Origin: a virus
IMG/VR virus record: IMGVR_UViG_3300020448_000025
Coordinates: 1-31,123 of that record
DNA: 31,123 bases
Strand: one strand, 5' to 3'
Shown here: positions 14,112 through 21,810 of the stretch, in pieces
How the letters are laid out: every line of letters begins with the position of its first letter
Numbering within the stretch: position 1 is the first letter of the stretch
Notes under the pieces: generated by a model
The model's input: only the letters and a program-made list of their open reading frames with translations
Told to the model about the DNA's origin: nothing
Databases searched by the model: none
Translations under genes and position numbers: made by a program

Positions 14112-15284
14112 ATGAAAGTAGCAATCATCGGAAAAGGATTAGCAGGTATACTAACTGCAATGGCATGGAAAGCACACGTCCCTTCCTCCGAGATAGAAAT
14201 TTATTACGACCCCGATGCACCTATTGAACCTGTAGGGTCGGGGTCATGGCCTAATCTGTTAGATCTTATCACACAGTTTGAAGAGAGATCACCAGAGTCT
14301 TGGTCATCTATTGGTCCTATGTTGTATAATAATTGGCGAGATGCCAAGTGGGATCAAACAGTTAAGACAGGTATAAGTTACAGTGGATGGGGTGGTAAGG
14401 ATTGGTTCCATGACTTCGGTATTAACAGAGTGGCAATGCACTTTGATCCTAAGATGTTTTGTGATGACATGTCACAATACTTTAAGTGCATCCCTAAGAA
14501 GGTAGGATATAATATTGATGCTGATTACATCTATGATTGTGGAGGGTCACCCTTCAGTGGAAGGGAGTGTTCAAGTGAGTCATGGGATCGTTATACACTG
14601 CTGCAAAATCCCCTCAACAGAGTACTACTGGCCGAAACTGACCCATATACTAGAGTCTATTGCACCACTGATAATGTTGCCACTAAAGATGGTTGGTGTT
14701 TTGTTATCCCACTACAGAGTAGGACATCAATGGGATATCTTTTCAACAGTGACATCACAACTGATGAAGAGGCACTAGAGAATTTTCATGAGCAGTTTGG
14801 TGAAGCAAAGGTAACTGGTTGGAGATCATTCCATAACTATTGTGCAAAGAATCCTGTCATGGATGGTAGGATCTTTATGAATGGAAACAAATACTTCTTT
14901 ATTGAACCACTAGAAGCAACAAGTATTACAGGATATATGGTGTGGATTGAGAGAACCTTGCGTTATATTATGCAAGGTGCTAGTATACAAGAGATGGTTG
15001 CAGATAATCAGCGAGACATCTGTGAGAATGCTAACTTCCTTCTCTATCATTATGCACATGGATCTAAGTATGACACACCCTTCTGGGACTATGCTAAGAG
15101 TCTTTGGAAACCTACTGATACTTGGAATAATATATTAAAGGATGCAAAGCAAGGTAACTGGAAGCATAGGGTGCAAGGCACAGCATATAATTACAGTTAC
15201 TTTAGTTTCTTATCAGTCATTGCTACCTACTGCAACATGGAAACACAACAAGACTTCAAGTCTTTATTAAGGAATAATTGGTAA
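14112..15284 (+). CDS. Second, divergent flavin-dependent halogenase-like protein
   Basis: 390-aa relative of tryptophan halogenases, about 100 aa shorter than the one at 10397. N-terminal FAD motif GKGLAG; candidate catalytic Lys85 in TVKTGISYSGW; EPLEATS with Glu268 in place of EPLESTS. The GWxWxIP signature is altered to GWCFVIP (194-200), with the second Trp replaced by Phe, and GESTTP is replaced by GSGSWPN. It may be a halogenase with different substrate or halide preference, or a related flavin monooxygenase. ATG 14112 gives the family N-terminus MKVAIIG; upstream codons in this frame are the terminator. Confidence 0.78.
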   Translation: MKVAIIGKGLAGILTAMAWKAHVPSSEIEIYYDPDAPIEPVGSGSWPNLLDLITQFEERSPESWSSIGPMLYNNWRDAKWDQTVKTGISYSGWGGKDWFHDFGINRVAMHFDPKMFCDDMSQYFKCIPKKVGYNIDADYIYDCGGSPFSGRECSSESWDRYTLLQNPLNRVLLAETDPYTRVYCTTDNVATKDGWCFVIPLQSRTSMGYLFNSDITTDEEALENFHEQFGEAKVTGWRSFHNYCAKNPVMDGRIFMNGNKYFFIEPLEATSITGYMVWIERTLRYIMQGASIQEMVADNQRDICENANFLLYHYAHGSKYDTPFWDYAKSLWKPTDTWNNILKDAKQGNWKHRVQGTAYNYSYFSFLSVIATYCNMETQQDFKSLLRNNW

Positions 15285-15364
15285 TGATTCATTCAATAGC
15301 ATTAATTTTAATCGTAGTTTTATCAGTAACTATAATAGTATTAAAGGTATACAACCCTCACTAA
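15284..15364 (+). CDS. 26-aa membrane peptide
   Basis: Single hydrophobic helix (HSIALILIVVLSVTIIVLKV) with a short polar end. Start overlaps the halogenase stop (TAATG). Plausible micro-membrane protein; supported only by overlap and composition. Confidence 0.5.
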   Translation: MIHSIALILIVVLSVTIIVLKVYNPH

Positions 15365-15367
15365 ATA
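15361..15367 (+). promoter_or_regulatory. Possible late promoter variant (CTAAATA)
   Basis: CTAAATA, a variant of the T4 late box, lies 21 bases ahead of the start of the giant virion-like gene at 15389 and overlaps the stop of the 26-aa gene. A structural gene needs a late promoter and no better candidate is nearby. Motif-based only. Confidence 0.4.
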
Positions 15368-15388
15368 AAGTGTAGGTGTATGTAATGC

Positions 15389-18300
15389 ATGGCTGGCGAA
15401 ACCATAAGAGATATAGTAGAGAGGTGTTACTCAACACCGAGTGGGATACTGGCAGCGAATCCATTAGACCAGTTAAATCCTAGTGTACCTACTTCTGGAT
15501 CGTCAGGTAATGTTGTACCTCCTGTCAATCCTGGTGATGCAATAAGAAATATAGTTGGGAGATGTTACAGTGTCCCAGTTTATAACCTACCTAACGTATT
15601 GGATGAACAGAATCCAATACCAGTACAGATCCCTCCTACGGTACCACCCGACCCTAAACCTGGTGATGTCATAAGAAGGATAGTTGAGAGATGTTACTCT
15701 ACTCCACCAGAATTACCACAAATAATAGATCCACCAACACCCCCTGATATTGGATGGGGTTGGGAGTTACCTCCTTGGGGACCGTGGATGCACAGAGAGT
15801 TTGGATGGCTCCCTCCAATAAAAATAACACTTCATCCACCATACAAAGGTGGGTCAGCAATCATAGTCAAGACTGGACCTGAAGACCAGTGTGATAAGGT
15901 TAGGAAGTTATTAGAATTAAATTTACTCAGAGCATTAAAAGATTACAGTGAACCTGGATTCCCTTCACCTGGATGGTGGGAGCACATAGAAACTGGTGAG
16001 AAATATTATTGTGATTTAGATCAGGGATTACCTGGTGACCCATTCAAAACTTGTGTTAGGAATGCATTAGACTGTCTCTTTAGACCTTACCTTGGTGGTC
16101 AATGGGAACCACCCAAGGCAAACTGTGATGCTTACTGGCCTAATGGATGGAGTGGTAACCAGACTGAGGTATGTGTAGAGAATTGTTATCCAGATAGGAT
16201 ACCAATCTATGAATCAACCATGTCCACAGGGACATTAGCATTCTCATTTGATGGGTCGGGTAATCTAGTTGCTACTGGTAGTGGTACTGCTGTTGCGGTA
16301 CTAAAACTACAGTGGAATGATAACCCCAACACATATAATGTTGCCATCAATAATATTCAGATGGGAGGACAGCAGTGGACAAGGACAGGTAGATCTGGTG
16401 AAGAGATTCATACACTTAATATTACTGGTGCTGGTACCACATCTATCACTATGAATGGTAACTCTGGTGGGTTTACTATCGTTGATAACAACACCAGAAT
16501 ATGCATGAAGGATCTGGATGGTAATGATTGTAATGCTAACTTCAGTATCGTATCTATTAACACTGGTTCTGACCATGCATACGATCCTAATGGTGCCAAG
16601 TCAGGTTACACTTTAACTAATTCTAAACCAGCATTCTATATCCTTGCACAACCTATAGAAAATGTAACTGTCCCACTGTTTAGATTCTACTCAACAACAC
16701 AGCAAGATACATTCTTAACTACTAACCCAGGTCAACCTGATACTGCTGGTGCAGGTGAGAGAGCAACCATGAATGCTTCAGGTATGGCAGGTGGTGAAGT
16801 CTTAGGACATGTATTCCCAACTGCTAGTGCAATGAGAAGTTATCTACATGATGATGAGCAAGCAGAGGCACTCCATAGATTCTGGAGTACTAGTCCTTTC
16901 GATCACAAGTATACTATTGATGGTGAGATAGTAGGTGGTAACCCTCAGAAGATACCTAAGAGGTGGTGCTATCGTATACCTATAGAATCTAAGGCAGACC
17001 TTAACATCTCTATGGATGTTGAGAAAGGAGGAGCAGGATATGATAATGCACTTGGATTCTACCTAGCAGATGCTACAGGTCCTAAGTATGGACGCATCGT
17101 TGTAACTAGTGCTAGGAATGGTACCAATCTATACAACGCATGGATGACCAGTCTAAAACTCAACGAGTATGCTGGAGGGACGATGGGATTTTTCCTCATC
17201 CCTAATGGTGGTGGCCAGAATTCACTCAGCATCATGCAAGAGGTAACATTCAGTCCACTTAACTCTCCTTACTCAGGTGGTTTCAGTGCAGTAGGTATCA
17301 ATACAGCACAGAATAATTACTGTCTCTTCAGTGATAAGACATGGAATCCTATGCAGAAGGATCAAACTAAGTGGCAAGGAAAGAACAATCAATTCTGGGA
17401 AGACCTTATCGCTGGTGACGATGACTATGATGATCTAAGACTATGGCACAGGTTAGGGTGGACGTATGGTGGTTACACCTACGAGGGTATCCAATGCTAT
17501 TTGTATGAGGGTGCTGCACCAGAGAAGGTGATGAGAAAGATAGACCCTACTACAAAATGCGATGCTAGAATATTAAAGGCCAGCTTTAAGGATGTAATTA
17601 TGAGACGCATGGACTGTGGTAACAAAGTCCCTGCTGTCTTTGGTAACGATGTGGAATGGGAGTGTGGCACATGTAATGGTGAATACTCAGTCAAATTAAA
17701 TACCAACCAGAGTATTAAAGCAGCAGTCGGTGGTACCTTTAGGTTTGTATCTATGGGTGGTATTAATGGTGGTCTCTTCGGAGCATGTATGAAATTTACT
17801 GTGGAGATGAGGAAGAAGGACAAGGATGATGTTGTTACAACTCTATTCAATAAACAGTTTGAAGCACAGTATTGGCCTGCAATAGGTAGAGACTTATACG
17901 ATCAGGATATTATTTTAGAACCAACTGATGAGTTAACCTTTGAGGTAGTAAGTATTGATACAGGTGCAGTTACAGGTGACATATCACTAGAGGCAGCACT
18001 CTATGCTCTTGACACTACTATGTTTGAGGGTGCATTCAAGATCATGCTTGGCACTCAGTCACATGACAGTGTGATAGCAGCTCAAACAGGTAACCCAACA
18101 CTTAACCCAATTACTAAAGAGGGTGGACTGATAGAAGGATTTGCATTCTCATATAATCCTACCAACAGACTAGAGTTTGAGTGGGAAGCAGGTAGTAAAC
18201 TGTCTGAGACATGGAGTGAGGACAACGTGCCTGATCCAGGAGATCCATACACATATGTCTGGGCAAATAATATACCAGTGGCAATGCATGGATCACTCCA

Positions 18301-19183
18301 AGCAAACCCAGAGATACCAGGACAGAGTAGGATCATAGGTAACACTGCGATGCCTACATTACCTGGTGCTTACATAGACACAGGATATCTTTATGATGTT
18401 GAGTCTAACTATTTCTCTGCTACAGTACTAGAGTCTTATAACTATAGGAATCTCTCAGGAGTATACAATCACCTTGTTGAGGACTATCTCTTCACTAGGT
18501 TTGAAACTCTGAGTGGTACCAATATATCACAGGGATACAGAGACATCCTCAGTGAAGCAGCCCCCACCACGTTTGCAAGAGGAAGCAAACCGTGGTATAC
18601 TATTGGTGCTAACTCTGTTGGCAGTCATTACCTCACTGTGGTGAATAATATATGGGATGGTGCAGCACAAGCACCACAAAGAGATACATACTTCTCTCCT
18701 ATCACATTCATACAGGACTACACCCTTGATAACTATCATGGTACAGGTGGTGGTAACTATGCTGACGCTGCTAAGATACGTGTAGGTATCACATTCTACC
18801 CAGTTATCTTTGATCAGACTACCTCATCTAAACAGGTACACTACTGGCAAGCAATGATACATGTCATTGATGTTATAGATCAGGGTAAAGGATACACTAA
18901 AGGGTCAGAGTTTGTGTTAACATGGCCTCCGATGAGAGATAGAGCGAGTGAGGATCCCTCACAGACACCATACTATCCTGATCAGGAAGCAGGTTTCTCA
19001 TTCCCATTAGGTAAACAACTAGCATGGTGGGAGAATGAAGACCTAGTAAGAAGAAGTCTTAAGGAAGCCTTCTATCAAGAGTCACACAATAAAGACTCAG
19101 TTGTATGGTATTCAGGTACCGACAAAGCAAAATTCAGAGTTAGATTTAAAGTAACTCTCACACAATGTACAGATCCACCTTAA
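15389..19183 (+). CDS. Giant (1264 aa) probable virion/tail-fibre-like protein
   Basis: Large protein with the features of a phage structural or adhesin protein. Residues 3-106 carry three copies of a 15-residue motif of form G[DE]xIRxIVxRCYSxP (at 3, 49 and 92) joined by Pro-rich linkers. Next is a Trp/Pro-rich part, then a Gly/Thr/Asn-rich beta region (~278-391). At ~429-510 is a segment with FRFYSTT and HRFWSTSPFDHKYTIDG, resembling the FRFYN/DHFYT repeats of DUF5648. The rest is beta-rich with many Trp, Tyr and Asn. No signal peptide. A role in the virion or host attachment is inferred from size and composition, not from a specific match. Confidence 0.7.
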   Translation: MAGETIRDIVERCYSTPSGILAANPLDQLNPSVPTSGSSGNVVPPVNPGDAIRNIVGRCYSVPVYNLPNVLDEQNPIPVQIPPTVPPDPKPGDVIRRIVERCYSTPPELPQIIDPPTPPDIGWGWELPPWGPWMHREFGWLPPIKITLHPPYKGGSAIIVKTGPEDQCDKVRKLLELNLLRALKDYSEPGFPSPGWWEHIETGEKYYCDLDQGLPGDPFKTCVRNALDCLFRPYLGGQWEPPKANCDAYWPNGWSGNQTEVCVENCYPDRIPIYESTMSTGTLAFSFDGSGNLVATGSGTAVAVLKLQWNDNPNTYNVAINNIQMGGQQWTRTGRSGEEIHTLNITGAGTTSITMNGNSGGFTIVDNNTRICMKDLDGNDCNANFSIVSINTGSDHAYDPNGAKSGYTLTNSKPAFYILAQPIENVTVPLFRFYSTTQQDTFLTTNPGQPDTAGAGERATMNASGMAGGEVLGHVFPTASAMRSYLHDDEQAEALHRFWSTSPFDHKYTIDGEIVGGNPQKIPKRWCYRIPIESKADLNISMDVEKGGAGYDNALGFYLADATGPKYGRIVVTSARNGTNLYNAWMTSLKLNEYAGGTMGFFLIPNGGGQNSLSIMQEVTFSPLNSPYSGGFSAVGINTAQNNYCLFSDKTWNPMQKDQTKWQGKNNQFWEDLIAGDDDYDDLRLWHRLGWTYGGYTYEGIQCYLYEGAAPEKVMRKIDPTTKCDARILKASFKDVIMRRMDCGNKVPAVFGNDVEWECGTCNGEYSVKLNTNQSIKAAVGGTFRFVSMGGINGGLFGACMKFTVEMRKKDKDDVVTTLFNKQFEAQYWPAIGRDLYDQDIILEPTDELTFEVVSIDTGAVTGDISLEAALYALDTTMFEGAFKIMLGTQSHDSVIAAQTGNPTLNPITKEGGLIEGFAFSYNPTNRLEFEWEAGSKLSETWSEDNVPDPGDPYTYVWANNIPVAMHGSLQANPEIPGQSRIIGNTAMPTLPGAYIDTGYLYDVESNYFSATVLESYNYRNLSGVYNHLVEDYLFTRFETLSGTNISQGYRDILSEAAPTTFARGSKPWYTIGANSVGSHYLTVVNNIWDGAAQAPQRDTYFSPITFIQDYTLDNYHGTGGGNYADAAKIRVGITFYPVIFDQTTSSKQVHYWQAMIHVIDVIDQGKGYTKGSEFVLTWPPMRDRASEDPSQTPYYPDQEAGFSFPLGKQLAWWENEDLVRRSLKEAFYQESHNKDSVVWYSGTDKAKFRVRFKVTLTQCTDPP

Positions 19184-19186
19184 ATT

Positions 19187-19555
19187 ATGGCAGGTTTTAA
19201 TCCAAGAGAGGTCAATGCAGAAAGATCTCTAGAGAAATCATCAAAAGAGTTAAGGACTCTTAAGAAGGTCATCGAAAAGTATAAGGATGATCCGAAGGGT
19301 AAGAAGAAGATGCTCAAACAGATGCAGAAGTACTGGAGGAGTCCTCTAGCAGAGGTAAGGTCTCTCGACTACAAACCGAAGGGACCTAACTGGACACCGC
19401 CTAAAGATCTTGAGGCAAATCTGGAGGCAATGGCCGAATATGTTGACCCACGTAAGGAATGTGATGAAACCGAGATAAATAACAGTTCGTTAACACCTGA
19501 CCAAGAACAGGAGTTACGTGCTAAACTGTCCAAAACAAACAAAACCGATGATTAA
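19187..19555 (+). CDS. 122-aa Lys/Glu-rich unknown protein
   Basis: Starts 3 bases after the giant gene. The N-terminal half is a long charged helix, likely coiled-coil (ERSLEKSSKELRTLKKVIEK, KKKMLKQMQKYW); the C-terminal half is acidic and probably disordered (TPDQEQELRAKLSKTNKTDD). Might be a chaperone or partner of the giant protein by position alone. Ends overlapping the next start by 8 bases. Confidence 0.7.
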   Translation: MAGFNPREVNAERSLEKSSKELRTLKKVIEKYKDDPKGKKKMLKQMQKYWRSPLAEVRSLDYKPKGPNWTPPKDLEANLEAMAEYVDPRKECDETEINNSSLTPDQEQELRAKLSKTNKTDD

Positions 19556-19799
19556 TCTGGAGGAGAAGTATGGGTCTTACATAGGAAGTAGTAAGACTTT
19601 TAAAATTGATGGAGTAAGAGAACCAGTAACAGGGTATGGATACCACTGTGATGGGTCAGATATAAAAGGTTACTGGGTTAACACTCGTAACTATAAATTA
19701 TTCTACAATTTGAATGAACAATTCATTAAGATGGTACCATTAAATGACGTGGAATATACAGAACCTATTTCCAAAGCCCCTAGCATCGTCGAAGATTAA
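19548..19799 (+). CDS. 83-aa unknown protein
   Basis: Starts at ATG 19548 inside the previous stop region; the upstream in-frame ATG 19518 is less likely. Small Gly/Tyr-rich, beta-like protein (GYGYHCDGSDIKGYWVNTRN). Its last 56 bases are also the start of the following oxygenase in another frame. No family recognised. Confidence 0.65.
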   Translation: MINLEEKYGSYIGSSKTFKIDGVREPVTGYGYHCDGSDIKGYWVNTRNYKLFYNLNEQFIKMVPLNDVEYTEPISKAPSIVED

Positions 19800-20337
19800 T
19801 CCAGAGGTCTGTGACATTCTTACTGAGATGTTACAGGACTATGATTTCTCAGAGGATGAGGGTGGACTGAGTGCTGTTACTGTTAATAAGCATGTCTTAC
19901 AAAACAAAACAGCAGTCCACGACTACCTTTATAGGAAGGTGCGACAGGTTATATGTGAGTTAGGATATCATTGTGATGTCCAGATCACTACCTCTTGGTT
20001 TACTGCTACACTTAGTGGTGGGTCAGCAGATGAGCATGCACATTGCAACTCTTGGTTTTCTGCTGTAGTATATTTTGATGAGTATGATAAAGATACTTCT
20101 CCAATCCAGTTTGTAAACCCTCCACAAGGGGTCTACGTGAGTCCTTCACAGGACAATGATTATAATGCTACGGATGAGGTTATAGTACCTGAAAAGGGTA
20201 CTATATTATTGTTCCCTAGCAATGTAAGACATCGAGTGTTAAAGAATTACTCTCAGTATGAGAGATACTCACTAGCATTTAATGTGTTACCAAAAGGTTA
20301 TGTAGATGTAGGTGATTCATCCTACATGTATCAGTGA
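19744..20337 (+). CDS. 2OG-Fe(II) oxygenase family protein (7 of 8)
   Basis: 197-aa member of the HxH group. N-terminus MTWNIQNLFPKPL is family-like. Metal motif EHAHCNSWFSAVVYF (His98/His100), distal His163 in FPSNVRHRV, Arg174 in ERYSLAFN. It sits after the giant virion-like gene rather than beside a halogenase, so a virion-protein substrate is conceivable but speculative. Overlaps the preceding gene by 56 bases. Followed by a late promoter and terminator-flanked gene. Confidence 0.83.
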   Translation: MTWNIQNLFPKPLASSKINPEVCDILTEMLQDYDFSEDEGGLSAVTVNKHVLQNKTAVHDYLYRKVRQVICELGYHCDVQITTSWFTATLSGGSADEHAHCNSWFSAVVYFDEYDKDTSPIQFVNPPQGVYVSPSQDNDYNATDEVIVPEKGTILLFPSNVRHRVLKNYSQYERYSLAFNVLPKGYVDVGDSSYMYQ

Positions 20338-20384
20338 CACAACTGTCACAAGGGGGGTTGACGGATAACCCTAATGTATACTAT

Positions 20385-20392
20385 TATAAATA
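20385..20392 (+). promoter_or_regulatory. T4-type late promoter TATAAATA (with sigma70-like elements upstream)
   Basis: Exact TATAAATA, followed by CTTCTTAACAAAGG, which closely matches the bases after the TATAAATA at 7177. About 20 bases further upstream is TTGACG (20358-20363), which with TATTAT (20382-20387) could form a weaker sigma70 promoter. The leader to ATG 20513 would be about 115 bases. Confidence 0.75.
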
Positions 20393-20422
20393 CTTCTTAA
20401 CAAAGGACTCGAAATTATCGTA

Positions 20423-20482
20423 ACCCTGTGTTGGAATTTAAAGACTCCCATGTCGGGGAAGTCTATCATCCGCAGGGTTTTT
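20423..20482 (+). promoter_or_regulatory. Leader stem-loop with U-run (attenuator-like)
   Basis: An outer stem ACCCTG (20423-20428) / CAGGGT (20473-20478) encloses an inner hairpin AGACTCCC (20442-20449) / GGGAAGTCT (20456-20464, one bulged A), and is followed directly by TTTTT. This resembles an intrinsic terminator or attenuator within the leader, between the late promoter and the secreted-protein gene. It could instead be an mRNA-stabilising or translation-control structure. Confidence 0.5.
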
Positions 20483-20512
20483 CTATGCCCATGCGAGAAA
20501 CTAAAATCAAAA

Positions 20513-20869
20513 ATGATTAAATCAACAATCGCAGCTCTTGCTGCATCACCTCTACTACTCTCTGGAGCCGCTTTTGCTGGTCCATATGTGAATGTAGAAG
20601 CTTCAGGTTCATATCCAGACGGAGCATACACATCTGGTACAATTGAAACAGTAATCGGATACGAAGGCGAAACACCTAGTGGTCTTGGTTGGTATGTTTC
20701 TGGTGGTCCTACAGTAACTCACAGTGAGTCAAGTGATGACTTCGGTGACGTTGAATTAGTAGGTTACCTTGGTGGATCTTACGATAAGTTCTACGGAGAA
20801 ATCTCTGGTACAACTAACGAAGATGACATCGACTGGGGTGCTAAAGCAGGAGTTAAGTTTACTTTCTAA
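20513..20869 (+). CDS. Secreted beta-barrel-like protein
   Basis: 118 aa. Clear signal peptide (MIKSTIAALAASPLLLSGAA, cut probably after AFA), then a Gly/Tyr/Ser-rich beta-strand pattern ending in Phe (GAKAGVKFTF). A terminal aromatic residue preceded by alternating residues is typical of outer-membrane beta-barrels. Host-like export to periplasm or outer membrane is inferred. ATG 20513 is preferred over the in-frame ATG 20450, because the signal peptide begins here and the upstream frame lies in the leader hairpin. Transcribed alone, with its own late promoter and terminator, suggesting a highly expressed product. Confidence 0.82.
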   Translation: MIKSTIAALAASPLLLSGAAFAGPYVNVEASGSYPDGAYTSGTIETVIGYEGETPSGLGWYVSGGPTVTHSESSDDFGDVELVGYLGGSYDKFYGEISGTTNEDDIDWGAKAGVKFTF

Positions 20870-20893
20870 GTTAAACTTCATACTAAATAACAA

Positions 20894-20916
20894 GGGTCAC
20901 AGAGTGACCCTTTTTT
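20894..20916 (+). terminator. Intrinsic terminator after secreted-protein gene
   Basis: Perfect 7-bp stem GGGTCAC / GTGACCC with 3-base loop AGA, followed by six T. The glutaredoxin start lies 20 bases further on. Confidence 0.92.
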
Positions 20917-20935
20917 CTTTCCCACTTATAATAAT

Positions 20936-21187
20936 ATGGCCAAACAACCAGGTAACACCGCAATTTATACACGAGAAGGATGTGGATTTTGCACAAAGAT
21001 TAAGGAACTTTACAAAAGTAAGGGTTGGTCCTTTGCAGAATACAAATTAGATGTTAACTTTACTAGAGAGCAGTTCAAAACAGAATTTGGACAACGTGCT
21101 ACCTTTCCTCAAGTTATCATTGCTGGATATAAAATGGGTGGATGCACGGAAACTGTTAAATACCTCCGAGAAAACACTTATCTATGA
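20936..21187 (+). CDS. Glutaredoxin
   Basis: 83-aa glutaredoxin fold with active site CGFC (Cys16-Cys19), cis-proline segment TFPQVII, and GGCTE near the C-terminus for glutathione binding. The family reduces disulphides, classically regenerating ribonucleotide reductase. Here it can plausibly serve the NrdA/NrdB pair encoded earlier in the window, whose NrdA tail ends CDGC. It overlaps the next start by ATGA. Confidence 0.95.
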   Translation: MAKQPGNTAIYTREGCGFCTKIKELYKSKGWSFAEYKLDVNFTREQFKTEFGQRATFPQVIIAGYKMGGCTETVKYLRENTYL

Positions 21188-21540
21188 CATACATGGACCC
21201 CAACTCCGAAGAGCTTTATACTATTATTGATCGAGCAATCGATGAAGCGATGCTCAATGGTAGGTTCCTCTTTAATATGAAGTCGTATCTAACTGGCAAC
21301 AAGTGGACACGCAAACAAACAAAAGAATTAATAGACTCATCCTCTATGGTTGAGTTGACACAAGTAGTGGATGAGTTATCTCAATACATTGCTCGTGATA
21401 AGTATATGTCTGAGGCATATGGTAACGTACCTAAACCACAGGCAAGGAAGATCAGGAAATATTTCGAGACGGTTATAAATGATGCTAAAGAATATTATGA
21501 ACACCGTAGACCAGGCAGACCTAAGAAATCTGCTAAATAA
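21184..21540 (+). CDS. 118-aa unknown protein with C-terminal AT-hook-like motif
   Basis: Mostly helical, charged protein ending RRPGRPKKSAK, which has the core of an AT-hook (GRP flanked by basic residues) that binds the minor groove of AT-rich DNA. No other domain recognised. Co-translated with glutaredoxin by ATGA overlap. DNA binding is a reasonable but untested inference. Confidence 0.72.
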   Translation: MTYMDPNSEELYTIIDRAIDEAMLNGRFLFNMKSYLTGNKWTRKQTKELIDSSSMVELTQVVDELSQYIARDKYMSEAYGNVPKPQARKIRKYFETVINDAKEYYEHRRPGRPKKSAK

Positions 21541-21565
21541 AAAAAATTAGTAAGGGAGAAATCTT

Positions 21566-21808
21566 ATGTCCGACATGTCATTCATGTACATTGCTTTCTT
21601 CCTAACAATAGGTAGTTTTTTATTAGGTTTTGTGCTATCATGGAACCTAAAGGATGTCTTTGATACATGGAGAGAGGACGCAGAGTATGCCGCAATCGTT
21701 ATGCATCCTGAGATGCAGACCGATGATGGACCTGTTGACCCTAGTGAGTTACTATACTTGCGTATTCATGACGAAGATGATACAATGTATGATGACGAGA
21801 CTGAGTAA
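21566..21808 (+). CDS. 80-aa membrane-anchored acidic protein
   Basis: N-terminal membrane helix (MYIAFFLTIGSFLLGFVLSW), then an acidic soluble tail ending DEDDTMYDDETE. A GGGAG Shine-Dalgarno sequence lies 7-11 bases upstream of the ATG. Unknown function. Confidence 0.72.
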   Translation: MSDMSFMYIAFFLTIGSFLLGFVLSWNLKDVFDTWREDAEYAAIVMHPEMQTDDGPVDPSELLYLRIHDEDDTMYDDETE

Positions 21809-21810
21809 CT

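Noticed and set aside
16307-18739. Several - strand ORFs of 60-117 codons inside the giant gene
   Set aside because: They have no protein-like pattern, no ribosome binding sites, and lie wholly opposite a strong + strand gene.
20450-20512. Longer N-terminus for the secreted beta-barrel-like protein (start at 20450)
   Set aside because: It would place 21 basic residues before a perfect signal peptide and would start inside the leader hairpin.
20927-20932. TATAAT just before the glutaredoxin gene
   Set aside because: It lies 3 bases before the ATG, so transcripts from it would start within the gene. Treated as chance in AT-rich sequence.
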